Part shown: piece after piece, positions 45,797 to 58,239 of the stretch
How positions within the stretch are numbered: the stretch's first letter is position 1
Layout: the number at the start of each line of letters is the position of its first letter
DNA from: Rusavskia elegans
Lineage: Eukaryota; Ascomycota; Lecanoromycetes; Teloschistales; Teloschistaceae
Length of the DNA: 64,000 nt
NCBI GenBank assembly: GCA_011316305.1
Contig: SAUG01000062.1
Span: forward strand, 1-64,000
Direction of reading: 5' to 3'
Notes under the pieces: generated by a model
The model's database searches: none
Told to the model about the DNA's origin: nothing
What the model saw: only the letters and a program-made list of their open reading frames with translations
Position numbers and translations under genes: made by a program

Positions 45797-46206
45797 TGTA
45801 ACGTCCCTATATATCAGAAGGCGTTACGCTCGAGCCTAGCTATAGCCGTAGACGTAGTCCGAACTACTAAATAGTAAAGGAGTTCTAGCGTAGGTTATTA
45901 TAACTAATCCTATATACCTATAGAGATATAGTTACGATATTATAAAATATCTTTATTATAAGGTAATTAAGAAGAGAATAGTAGAGATATATTTAATAAT
46001 TATATTAACGACTAACGAGAGAAACTATCTATAGAAATAATAAGCGATATATATAGTAAGAGTAGCTATAAAAGCCGATAGGTAGCTATCTACTAAAAAT
46101 CCTATCCGGAGGGACGGTTATATCGGTTATAGGCGGCTATAGATAATTAGGCTCGTTTATTTAACTAATCCTTCTATAGAACCTCTATAGAGTCGCGGAC
46201 GTAATA
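45797..46206 (-). repeat. LTR of copy B, left
   Basis: Begins TGTAACGTCCC, so the TG end is intact, and ends GTAATA. Differences from the right LTR are C/T and G/A only where I compared them. Confidence 0.9.
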
Positions 46207-48733
46207 TAGCCCCTTTTATATCGCTTTTTACCTAGTATATAATCTCTTTACAGGGTATAAAAGGAATATATTTCCTTCTTTTTTTTTTTTTTCTATTCTA
46301 TTTCTTAATATCTTTACTATATATTCCCGGTAAGAAAACCGGTTAAAGTCCTTTCGCCGTATTTAGTCGAAAAGAGTCTTAATATTTTTTCCTTATTCTC
46401 TATATACCTATAATTCTTTAAAAGAATATAAGGTCGAGGTTAGTAGTAATATTTATAGTAAATATACCTAGATTTAGAAATCGTACGATCTCCTAATATT
46501 TAATACTATCTATATATTATTCTTTTATTTCTTTTATTTTACTAACCTTCGTAGGGAAGCGTTTTAAAAATAAAAAGAATAAACTCTATTTTAATATCGC
46601 TAGTATTTTTAATAAATATTCCGAGGCTCGTTATTATATCGAGTCTTTTTTTAATTCCGAAAAGGAAATTCGTAATAAATATTTAGCCTAGAAATCGGAT
46701 CTCCGCCGATTCTTTAGTAAATAAAAGTATTTTATTATTTATTATCGCGTTTTAGATAAATATAAAAGTAATTTTATTATTTAGAAATAACGCGTATTAT
46801 CTCGGCTTAATAAATTTAATAATCCGGTCGCGTTTTACTTTTTTATTAGTTTTATACTAACCGCGTAAGAGGTTTCTATTAAATTAGTACCTAGTTTTAA
46901 TTCGGATAATTTAGATTAGTTTTTAAGAGATTTTAATTTCTTTTAACCTATAGAAAGTATAGGTATTTAAAGAAGATCTAGTTAAAGATTCCTCTACTCT
47001 TACTTTTATAAGGCTTATATATCTATATTATAAGTTGCTTCTAGTTCCTCTAATAGTTCTACTAAATCCTGTTTTTTAGTAACTATTTTATCCTATAATA
47101 ACGAGGACGGATACTAATTAAACTCTTTATTTCTAGGTTATACGCTAAGTACCGGGTCCGGTATTCTTTTATTCTAGTCTATTTAGTTTAGTTTATAGTA
47201 TTCGATTTTATCTATAGCTTTAACTATACTTTAATATACTTTTTATATATAGTTTATCTAAAGCTATTAAATTATTTTTCTACTTTTATTATATTTTTTA
47301 GTAAATTACTAGAGGAGATAGTAATACTCTTTCTAAATTTTTATATCCTAAACTTTTCCGCCTTTTTTAAAACTTTTATCTAATTTAATAATATCGTTAT
47401 AATTCGTTACTAAGACGTCGTCTATTTCTTTATATAAAAGGTTCTTATAAGCTAGTAAATATATTATCTATAATTCTATTTTCTTACCTATAGTACTTTT
47501 TTCTATAGGTTTTCCCGAAATCGATTTTTTCTACTCGTTTCCTAAGATAATATAATTTTTCTAACTTTCGATAATAGTAAAGCTTATTATTCTAATTAAT
47601 CTATTTTTTATTTTAACTTCGACGTCGAGGATTCTATTATCTTTTATTATTTATCTATAGAAATATCCTTTAATCCTATTATAAAATCCTTTTATAACTT
47701 TATTATTTTCTTCTCTATTTATAAAAGCTATTATTTATTAACTTCCGATTTTATTTTTAAATACTACTATAAGAGGTTTTTCGGTTTTATATAGTTTAAA
47801 ATCGATTATTAGCTTTACTTTCCGTATCTTTCTTAGTTTTTTAGGGTAATATCCTATCCCCGCCTTATCTAATAGGTAGATAGGGCAAGTATTATTATAG
47901 TAGGTTAACTAGCTTTTTACTATATATTTATAAAGTAATTCCTCTATTATTTTAAAAAAGTATTTAATTACTTTAGTTACCTCTTTAGTTAGATAATTTT
48001 TTTTAAAGTATCCTATTTTTCCGTATAAATAATAAGCTTTAGTTTTTAATCCTCTAGTTTCGGTAGTATCGAGCTCTATTAGATTTCCTCTAGGCTTTCT
48101 TTTAGCGGGTTCTATTTTATTAAATATCTATTTATTTAAATATATTTCGTATTACCTAGTATCGATTCTTATTATAAATTCGATAAAATCTATTAATAAA
48201 TCTGGTTCTTCGATTACTACTATAGCTTCTTTAACTTTTATCTAAAGTCCTTTATAGAAGTAGATTTTTAAAGTTAAATCTTCCTAATTTATCTTATAAG
48301 CTAATATTCTAAACTAAATAGTATAGGTAGCTACTTACTTCTACTATTTTAAAATTATTAGTTTCCTTCCTACTACCCTATCCTTATTATTATTTCCGAA
48401 GGCTTCTTTTATAATTATAATAAAATTACCGAAGATATAGAAGATTTATAATATTTTATCTTCTCTCTATTTTTCTAGGTTATCGAGATAATTTTCTACT
48501 CGAGACTATACCTAATTAAAAGCAGCCTCTCCTAGATATAATATTATATATAAAATTTTAACCGCTTTATTTAGAAACTGGTTTATATATAATACGAAAT
48601 AGATATTTATCTAAATAATCTATAGCTTTAAGGATTCTTTATTTCCTTTATAGATATTTAGTATTACTATTTTAATAGTATCGCTTCGATCCGTAGGTCG
48701 GGATAATAAAACTAATATAGTAAATTATTAACA

Positions 48734-49143
48734 TATAACGTTCCTATATATTAGAAGGTATTATATTTAAATCTAGCTATAGCCGTAGACGTAGTCCGAG
48801 CTACTAAATAGTAAAGGAATTCTAGTATAGATTATCGTAACTAATCCTATATATCTATAGAGATATAGTTACGATATTATAAGATATCTTTATTACGAGG
48901 TAATTAAAAAGAGAATAGTAGAGATATATTTAATAATTATATTAACGACTAACGAGAGAAACTATCTATAGGAATAATAAGCGATATATATAGTAAAAAT
49001 AGCCGTAAAGGCCGACGGGTAGCCGTCTACTAAAAGTCCTATCCGGAAAGACGGCTATATCGGCTATAGGCGGCTATAGATAATTAGACTCGCTTATCTG
49101 ACCAATCCTTCTATAGAACCTCTATGGAATCGCGGACGTAATA
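48734..49143 (-). repeat. LTR of copy B, right
   Basis: Begins TATAACGTTCC and ends GTAATA. It is followed at once by the GATAT target duplication. This is the 5' LTR in coding orientation. Confidence 0.9.
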
Positions 49144-49148
49144 GATAT

Positions 49149-52100
49149 ATTAAATATAAAATATATTATATATCCGATATTTATCGAATATTCTATTAGA
49201 ATTCGCTAGTTATAATCCGATTTTGACTATACTATAAATAAAATATATTCGACCTTTATCTTTTTATTTATAAGATTATATTAGAATACCGCTATAAATA
49301 TTTTTATTTTTTTATTTTAGATTTTTTTCGGTAAGATAATTCGGATTAATAATTTTAATAATAACGTATATTTTATTAATAATTAAATATTTTAAAGTTT
49401 CTAGTATATTATCGCTAATTATTATCGTTTCGACTTTTAACTATATATCGTCGCGGCGCTACTTTTCTATAATACTATTCTAGTTCGGTTAGTATCGCGT
49501 AATATAGCGGACTAGGCGTTCGCTATCTATAACGTTTTATCCGTCTTAGTATTAATATATAATAGACGAATATAAGGAAATATATATTTACTCGGCCTAT
49601 TTTAGATTAGATTTTATATAATAAAGATAAAATATTCCGGTTAAAGCCTTTAATTATATTAAAGATTTTCTTTTATAGATAAAAGCGGCTATAGCTTTTA
49701 TAAAATTTTAAATACCGGTCGCGATTTATAGCGAATATATTCGTATCTAATTTCGAATCTATAGTATCTTTAGATTAACTTTTAAATATCTAATATTAGA
49801 TTTCGCTAAAGTATTAATATTTTATTATTTTATTATTTTAAATATCTTTATTTATTTAAATTATTATTAGACCTTTCGAATATAGGTAAAGTAGTATATT
49901 ATCTATAGTTAGTATATTCTAATATCTAATATTATAATTTATAATTTATTTATCGAAAATTAAATTTTTATTAATTCTACTATAGAAAGCTTTAATATAT
50001 ATTATATATACGATCTTATTAAAATTACTATTAGTTTTTAAAATTATTTCGAATATTTTAATATATTTTATATAGTAGACTATAGAATAGAATATTAGAA
50101 AATTAAAATACCATCTATTAATATTTTTATTAAAAAATCGAGATTTGATAAATATATATTTAAAATAGTCTATAATATATAATAATTCCGTTAATTAAAA
50201 AAATATTTCGTCGATATAAAAGTATAATATTATTAGATATATAAATTTTATTATAGCTTTAAAATATAATAGTATTACCGGAATATAATTTACTAAAAAT
50301 AAAATAAAAATAAAAATAAATTAGCTGATTATAGTTTTCTATATATCGTTTATCTATTATTTAATTTAACTAAATCGCGTAAAATATTTTAGGCCGGGAA
50401 ATAAAAATATAATATTAAATTATTCGTCTAATTAATATTTTTAACCGATTTTAATTTTTTTATATTTTTCTATAAATAATATTATTATATTCCGTTAATA
50501 ATCGTCGATAACTCTCTTTACTATATTAAAATACTATTTAAAAATCCGTATTATAATTCTTTTAAAAAATTAATATAATATATTAATAAATTATATTTTA
50601 TAGATATTTATCTAATTATACGTCTATACGAAATTATTGACTATATAAATATCTATTTTATTAGCCGAACTAAATTTTATTCTAGTTTAATTATTTTAGG
50701 TAACTAAAGATTCGATAATATTAAATTCCGAATTTAATTCGTTATTATTATTTTCTTCGGATATTTTATAATTATCTTTTTATTAGATAACCGCGTTAGA
50801 ATTTTAGCTAAATCTAGATAACTGCTAGCGTATTATATTTAAAATATATATATAATTTCGATTTAAAAATATTATATATAAACTATTAAAATTATTTAGA
50901 ATATTTAATATTAAATATAATATTTACTATTTTTTATATCTATAATAATGATCTATTTTTCGTAGTCTACTATAAAATCGGGAATAATAGAAAAATATTA
51001 TCGAATAAAATTATTAATATAAAAAATAGATAGATCTTTTTAATAATACTATTTTAAAGTTCTAAACGGAATTAATATAATCTATAAATATTAATAACAG
51101 GCCGCTAGTTACTTATATTCTAGTATTACGGCTACTGTAATATAATAAATATAAAATTTAAAATCTTTTAGATATTTTTTACCCGTTTTAATAATAGGAA
51201 TAAAATCTAGTAAAATAAATAAAAGGCGGGTCTAACTATAATAGTAGTAACTATCGAGATTACTAATAGTTAAATAGACGAGCTATATAGCTACGTCGCC
51301 GTAGTATAGATTTAAAGAAATTTTATCTATTAAAAAAATAAAAAAGATAATAGTCGCGTTTTCCGAAAAAAGTTTCTATAATTCCTACTATTAATTTTCT
51401 ATATATATTTTACCGTAGACTTAGATAGATTTATAGTTATCTTTAAATAAATCTATTTTATAATATTCGGATACGTATTTTAATTTATTTTTAAAAAGTC
51501 TATAGCCGAATAGAAATCGGACTAAGATAATAATATTATAAAAAAAAATTATAATATTTTATTTCTAAAATTCGCTTTCTATTTTATTTATAATTTTAAA
51601 TAAAAATTAGAAAAAAGTATTATTAATAATATTCTAAAAGATTTTATATATTTTAATTTTCTATTTCTATATATTAACGAAGCCGTTTTCCCTACTAATA
51701 TCTTTATAAAAGTTATCGATAGATTTTTAATTCGTTTTCGTTTTATAAAACTAGTAGATTAAAATATATTAAATTTTATTATTAAAAAACTAATAATTAT
51801 AATTCTAATCGTTAGTAAATCTAGTAATATTCCGTCGAATTTGGAAAAAATCTATCTAATTATATTATAGGAAATAATTTCCGGCTTTTTTATTAATAAT
51901 ATTTTCGAAAGTTTTAATAATAATATTCGACTAGTTTAACGATAAAAATATTTATAGTATATTTTTTATAGATGAAATAGAAATAATTAATAAAAGATAA
52001 TAAAATAATCCGGTAAAATCTAATAGCTTTGAATTTTCCGATAAAAATATAATTTAAAAGTCGAACTATAATATAAATATAATAAACCGAAAAAATCTAA

Positions 52101-52215
52101 AAAAAATAAAAATAGTTTTATATTTTTTTATTTTAGTTTTTTCCGTAACTTTTTTTTTATTTTTAGATAGAAAATAATTTTAACCTACGTTTTTTTATTT
52201 ATTATCGATAGTTTT
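49149..52215. repeat. Unassigned RIP-mutated repeat sequence
   Basis: 3.1 kb between copy B and the chromodomain gypsy element. It probably belongs to the same older element as the sequence left of copy B, because B carries a clean target duplication. I recognised no domain. Confidence 0.5.
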
Positions 52216-52220
52216 ATTAT

Positions 52221-52459
52221 TATAAAGCGCCAAACGCGTTATATAGACCTTGGAGATATAATTAGGACGCTTGGAAACGAGGCTCGCCGCCCAGTTGCTA
52301 GAACGTCGCTAGCGTATCGGATTTCGACCCTTTTCTGTTTTTTCCTTTTCTTTATTACTAGGCTATATCCTAGTCTTTCAAGGATATAAATTAGTTTTAT
52401 AATAAACCTATTATCTAGTCTATAATTATATACTACTCTAGAAATATATCTATTTTATA
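52221..52459 (+). repeat. 5' LTR of the chromovirus
   Basis: It starts TATAAAGCGCCAAACGCG (TG mutated to TA) and ends TATTTTATA. It is 239 bp, preceded by ATTAT. Confidence 0.9.
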
Positions 52460-54162
52460 GTTCTAATTTATTATTTTAAATGTTTTTAGTTCGGTATATA
52501 TTATTTATAGTATAATTATATCGATATCGACGTATAGTATCTATAGTAATTATAGCTATAGTAAAGTATTTTAGGTAGGACTATTCTAAACTAGCGCTAA
52601 AACTATTAAGCCGCGAATTATAGATATTATAGATTAATCTAATAAATATAATCCGTCTATACTAAAAACGTCCGATAAAAAAAACCTTAAATTATCTTCT
52701 ATTATTTAAAGAAATTAATCGGAATTCTATAATAACTTTATCGCTAATATATTAGAAAACTATATTATTTCTAGCAGCTAAATCTATTAATAATAGCTAT
52801 TTAATAGTTAGTTATAATTTAATAGAAATATTTTTTTAATAACTTTTACCTTTAGAAATTCTATTTTCGGTTAGCCGTCTAATAGTAGTAATAACCCGAA
52901 TAATAATAGAAATAATAGCAACGATTCCGATAATAATAAAAAGCTTCGAGCCTTAGAGATTTAAATAGTAGTAAAAAAGAAAACCTTTTTAAAAATATAT
53001 TATAGAATAGAAACTTTCCGTATAATAGATCCGAACTATATTTTAGATAATAATTAACTTTCTTTTAGACTAGCTATTAGGTTTTCGTAAATACTATAAA
53101 TTTCGTTAAAATTTAAAATTAAAGAGCCTAAAAAGTACAACGATAAAATAACCTTTAAAAAATACTATAAATAGGTCGAATTCTATAGAAATTAGTTTTA
53201 TAAATCCGACGCCTTATCTATCTATACGGATTAAATTCGATAGACTTAAAATTTTATTAAAAATTAAAAGTTAAACCGTTAGCTTAAAAAAAAGAAATTT
53301 TTTATTAATAAAGATACCGTTAATAGTATATTATAAAATAAGTTTATAGACTTTTTTTTAAATTTTACTACCGATTCTAAATCTTATTTTTTAAATACCG
53401 TAACGAAATATCTTCGTATAATTTAGAATAAAGACTAGAATATTCTAAAGTTCTATAATTTCTTTATATTATTAAAGGCCTAGCTATTTTCTTTATCGGA
53501 AAAATAGCGTTCGATCTTTTTTCTTTTTAAGATTTATCCGGAGTTATAGTATATAGTACGCGTTTAAAATACGAAATCCAAAGATTTTAGCTATAATAAA
53601 TAGATAGTTTAGACTATCCGATAGGAAAATATAGATAAAGCGACGCCGGGTTAGTAGTAGAATTTTTCTATTAATAGACTCTATCTACCTCCGTATAGTA
53701 AAAGGAATTTTCGAGAATTTAAAAACCGGAACCGAAGAAGCTAATTATAAAACAGTCGGAATAGTATCGATAGAAGGAAGATTTTAAATATTAGTAATAA
53801 TAACTTTAGAAAATATAAATAGGATAATAAATCTAGTATATACTTTATTTATAGTAATATAGATTATTAGTTTAAAAAATTATCCTAAAAACTAAAATTA
53901 AAATAAAAGTAATCGGAAGTTTGATAATTCTTATAATAATAGTAACCGCTTATTTAAAACGCTTATCGTTAATATAATAAAAGATAATTCTAGTAATACT
54001 AACTAGTTAAAAAACTAAAAGGGCTAGTTATAGTTTTAATAATAGCCTAGAATAAAAAAATTAAAGTAAGAAATAGTCTTTTAACTAGAATATTTATCGA
54101 GTTACTAGTAAAAAAATACGGTAAAACTAAAGTATTTCTAGATCTAAATTACTAGATTAATA

Positions 54163-54570
54163 TATAACGTCCCTGTATATTAGAGGGCGTTACGTTCGAG
54201 TCTAGCTATAGCCGTAGACGTAGTCCGAGCTACTAAATAGTAAGGGAGTCCTAGTATAGATTATTATAACTAATTCTATATAGCTATAGAAATACGGTCG
54301 TAATATTACGAGGTATCTTCGTTATAAAGTAACTAAAAAGAAATAGTAGAGACGTATTTAATAATTATATTAATAACTAATAAAAGAAATTATCTATAGA
54401 AATAATAAGCGATATATATATTAAAAATAGCTATAAAGGCCGATAGATAGCCGCGTACTAAGAGTCCTTTTATAAAAAACGGCTATAGCGGCTATAGGCG
54501 GCTATAGATAATTAGGCTCGCTTATTTAATTAATCTTCTAGAAAATCTCTATAAAATTATAGATATAATA
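54163..54570 (-). repeat. LTR of copy C, left
   Basis: Begins TATAACGTCCCTGTATA and ends ATAATA. It is preceded by the TAATA target duplication. Confidence 0.88.
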
Positions 54571-57158
54571 TAGCCTTTTCTATATCGCTTTTTACCTAGT
54601 ATAAACTCTATTTACGGGGTATAAAAGGAAGTTTATTATCTATTTTTCTATTTTCCTTCCTTTAATATTTTTATTATACGTTTTTAGAAAAAAAAACTAG
54701 TTAAAATTATTTTATTATATTTAGTTAAAAGAAATTATAATACTTTTTCTTGATTTTCTATATATCTATAATCTATTAAAAGAATATAGAATCGAAGTTA
54801 GTAATAATATTTATAGTAAATATATTCGGGTTTAGAAATCTATAACTTTTTAATTTCTAACGCTATCTATATATTATTTTTTCTTTATTCCTTTTTCTAC
54901 TAATTTTTTATAGAAAAGTATTTTAAAGATAAAAGAAGTAAATTCTATTCTAATATTACTAGTATTTTTAATAAATATTCCGAAACCTATTATTATATTA
55001 AATCCTTTTTTATTTCCGAAAAAGAAATTTATAATTAGTATTTAGCCTAAAAGTCGGATTTCTATCGACTTTTTAGAAAATAAAAGTATTTTATTACTTA
55101 TTATTACGCGTTAGATAAATATAAAAGTAATTTTATTATTTAAAAATAATATATTCTATCTTATTTTAATAAATTTAATAATTTTATTATATTTTATTAT
55201 TTCGATAGTTTTATACTAGCTATATAAGAGGCGTCCGTTAAATTAATATCTAGATTTAATTCGGATAATTTAAATTAATTTTTAAAAGAATTTAAATTCT
55301 TTTAATCTATAGAAAATATAGAGTCCTAAAAAAGGTCTAGTAAAAGATTTTTTTATTACTAGTATTTATATATTCCGAATTAAATATTTATATTATAAAT
55401 TATTTTTTACTTTTCCGATAGTCCTACTAATTTTTATTTTTTAGTAACTATTTTATCTTATAATAATAATAAAGATAGGTACTAGTTAAAATTATTATTT
55501 TTTAATTATATATTTTATATTAGATCCAGTATTTCTTTATTTCTTATTTATATACTTTATATTAGATCTAGTATTCTTTCGTTTTAATCTATCTAGTTAG
55601 GTTTATAATATTCGATTTTATCTATAGCTTTAACTATACTTTAATATATCTTTTTAATATAGTCTATTTAAAGTTTCTAGATAATTTTTCTACTTTTATT
55701 ATATTTTTTAATAAGTTTTTAAAAAAAATAGTAGTATTTCTTTTAAATTTCTATTTTTTATATTTTTTCGCCTTTTTTAAATTTAGTATCTAAGTATTTA
55801 ATTTTCTTATAATTTATTATTAATAGAATATCTGTTTTTTTATATAAAAGGTTTTTATAAACTAGGAAATAAATCGTTTATAGTTCTATTTTTTTACCGA
55901 CTATACTTTTTTTTAGCGGTTTTCCTAAAATTAATTTTTTCTATTTTTTTCCTAAAATAATATAGTTTCTTAAACTATTAATTATTATAAAATTTATTAT
56001 TTTAATTAGTCCGTATTTTATTTTAACTTTAATATTAAAGATCCTATTATTATATATTATTCGTCTATAGAAATATCTTTTAATTTTATTATAAAATCCT
56101 TTTATAATTTTATTATTCTACTTTCTATTTACTAGAACTATTATTTATTAACTTCCGATTTTAATTTTAAATATTATAATAAAAGGTTTTTTAATTTTAT
56201 ATAATTTAAATTCGAATATCGGCTTTTTTAGTTTCTACGCTTTTTTTAATTCTTTAGAATACTATTTTAATCCCTCTTTATCTAATAAATAGATAGGGTA
56301 ATTATTATTATAGTAGGCTAACTAGCTCTTTACTATATATTTATTAATTTTTTATTCTAGTAATTCTTCTATTATTTTAAATTAATTTTTAATTACTTTA
56401 GTTATTTCTTTAATTAGATAATTCCTTTTAAGATATCCCGTCTTTCTATATAAGTAATAAGCTTTAATTCGCGATTTTCTAGTCTCGGTAGTATCGAGCT
56501 CTATTAGGTCTTCTCTAGACTTTCTTTTAATAGGTCCTATTTTACTAAACGTCTATTTATTTAAATATATTATATATTATCTAGTATTAATTTTTATTAC
56601 TAGCTCTATAAATTCTATTAACGAATCTAGTTTTTTAATCGCTTTTATAGCTTCTTTAATTCTTATATAGAATTCTTTATAAAAGTAGATTTTTAAAGTT
56701 AAATCTTTCTAATCTATTTTATAAGCTAATATTCTAAACTAAGTAGCGTAGGTAACTACCGACTTTTACTATTTTAAAACTATTAGTCTTTTACTTATTA
56801 TTCTATCTTTATTATTATTTCCGAAGGCTTTTTTTATAGCCGTAATAAAATTACTAAAGATATAGAAGATTTATTCTATTTTATTTTCTTTTTATTTTTC
56901 TAGATTATCGAAGTAGTTTTCTACTCGGGGCTATATTTAATTAAAGGTAGCTTTTCCTAGATATAAATTTATAAATAAATCCTTAACTATTTTATTTAAA
57001 AACTAGTTTATATATAATATAAAATAGATATTTATCTAAATAATCTATAGTTTTAAAGATCTTTTATTTCTTTTATAGATATTAGACGTTACTATTTTAA
57101 TAGAATTATTTTAATCTATCGAACGAGATAATAAAACTAATATAATAAATTATTAAAA

Positions 57159-57567
57159 TATAACGTCTCTATATATTAAAAGATATTATATTTAAGCCTA
57201 GCTATAGCTATAGATATAGTCCGAACTACTAAATAGTAAAAGAGTCTTAATATAGGTTATCGCGATTAATCCTATATAGCCGTAGAAATACGGTCGCGAT
57301 ATTACGAGGTATTTTCGTTATAAGGTAATTAAGAAGAAAATAATAGAAATATATTTAATAATTATATTATCGACTAATAAAAAAAGCTATCTATAGAAAT
57401 ATTAAACGATATATATATTAAAAGTAGCTATAAAAGCCGATAGGTAGCCGTATACTAAAAGTCCCTTTATAAAGAACGGCTATAGCGGCTATAGGCAGCT
57501 ATAGATAATTAGACTCGTTTATTTAACTAATCTTTCAAGGAATTTCTATAGAGTCGTGGACGTAATA
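57159..57567 (-). repeat. LTR of copy C, right
   Basis: Begins TATAACGTCTC and ends CGTAATA, followed at once by TAATA. Confidence 0.88.
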
Positions 57568-58239
57568 TAATATCGTTTCTTAATCTTTTATTATTTAATA
57601 TAATCTAGAATCTATCTAAAAAGCCGAAAAATTCTATTTTTAATAGATTAAAAGTTAACGTACTATCTATTATAGAATATATAACTTAAACTAGATAATA
57701 ATAGATAGTTAAAGCCGTCGGGAAATATATATATCGCGATTTTATATTTTAAATACGACCGATAAATATAGTATTTTTCTAGATATACTAGCTTTATATT
57801 AGGTATATATAATTATAAATCTAGGATTAAAATAATAGCGATTTCCTATCTATAATAAAACGATATAAAATAACTAGATAGAGATAAAACGATTAACCTA
57901 CTTTAATATTAACTTATCGGTAGTTTTTATTCGTATATTACCGGCCGAAAAGTATATATTAGTATATATAATATCGATTACCGCTATATATACGATATCT
58001 AATAATAATACCGCTATATAGGCGGGAATTAATAGCGCCGATAAAGATAAAGACGACGAAGATATATAGTAGACTAAGCTATCGATTCTAAAATCTATAT
58101 ATAAAGAAATCGAGGTTTATAATATACGTCTAGTAGATTCTTTACCGCCGCTTAAAAATATTAATTATATAATCGAACTAGATAGAAAAAATTCGCTATA
58201 TAGCCCGATTTATAGCTTATCTAAGCGCGAATTCGATAA

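Larger units (their letters stand above)
45797..49143 (-). mobile_element. Gag-only LTR retrotransposon, copy B (RIP-mutated)
   Basis: LTRs lie at 45,797-46,206 and 48,734-49,143 (410 bp). The element is flanked by an exact 5-bp duplication GATAT (45,792-45,796 and 49,144-49,148). The coding strand is minus: a gag-like region near 48,700-48,450 and a zinc-knuckle region near 47,995-48,037. At 3,347 bp it is 58 bp shorter than copies A and C, mostly because it has one instead of two copies of a 42-bp internal unit (near 47,140-47,185). Its left LTR keeps the original TG terminus and it seems somewhat less mutated than the others, so it may have been less exposed or inserted later. Confidence 0.92.
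54163..57567 (-). mobile_element. Gag-only LTR retrotransposon, copy C, nested in the chromovirus
   Basis: LTRs lie at 54,163-54,570 and 57,159-57,567 (408-409 bp), with the exact 5-bp duplication TAATA on both sides (54,158-54,162 and 57,568-57,572). The coding strand is minus. The zinc-knuckle region is at about 56,417-56,462. Two 42-bp internal units are present near 55,510-55,600, as in copy A, and total length equals copy A (3,405 bp). It inserted in the interior of the chromovirus between its gag and pol regions, so it is the younger of the two. Confidence 0.92.
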
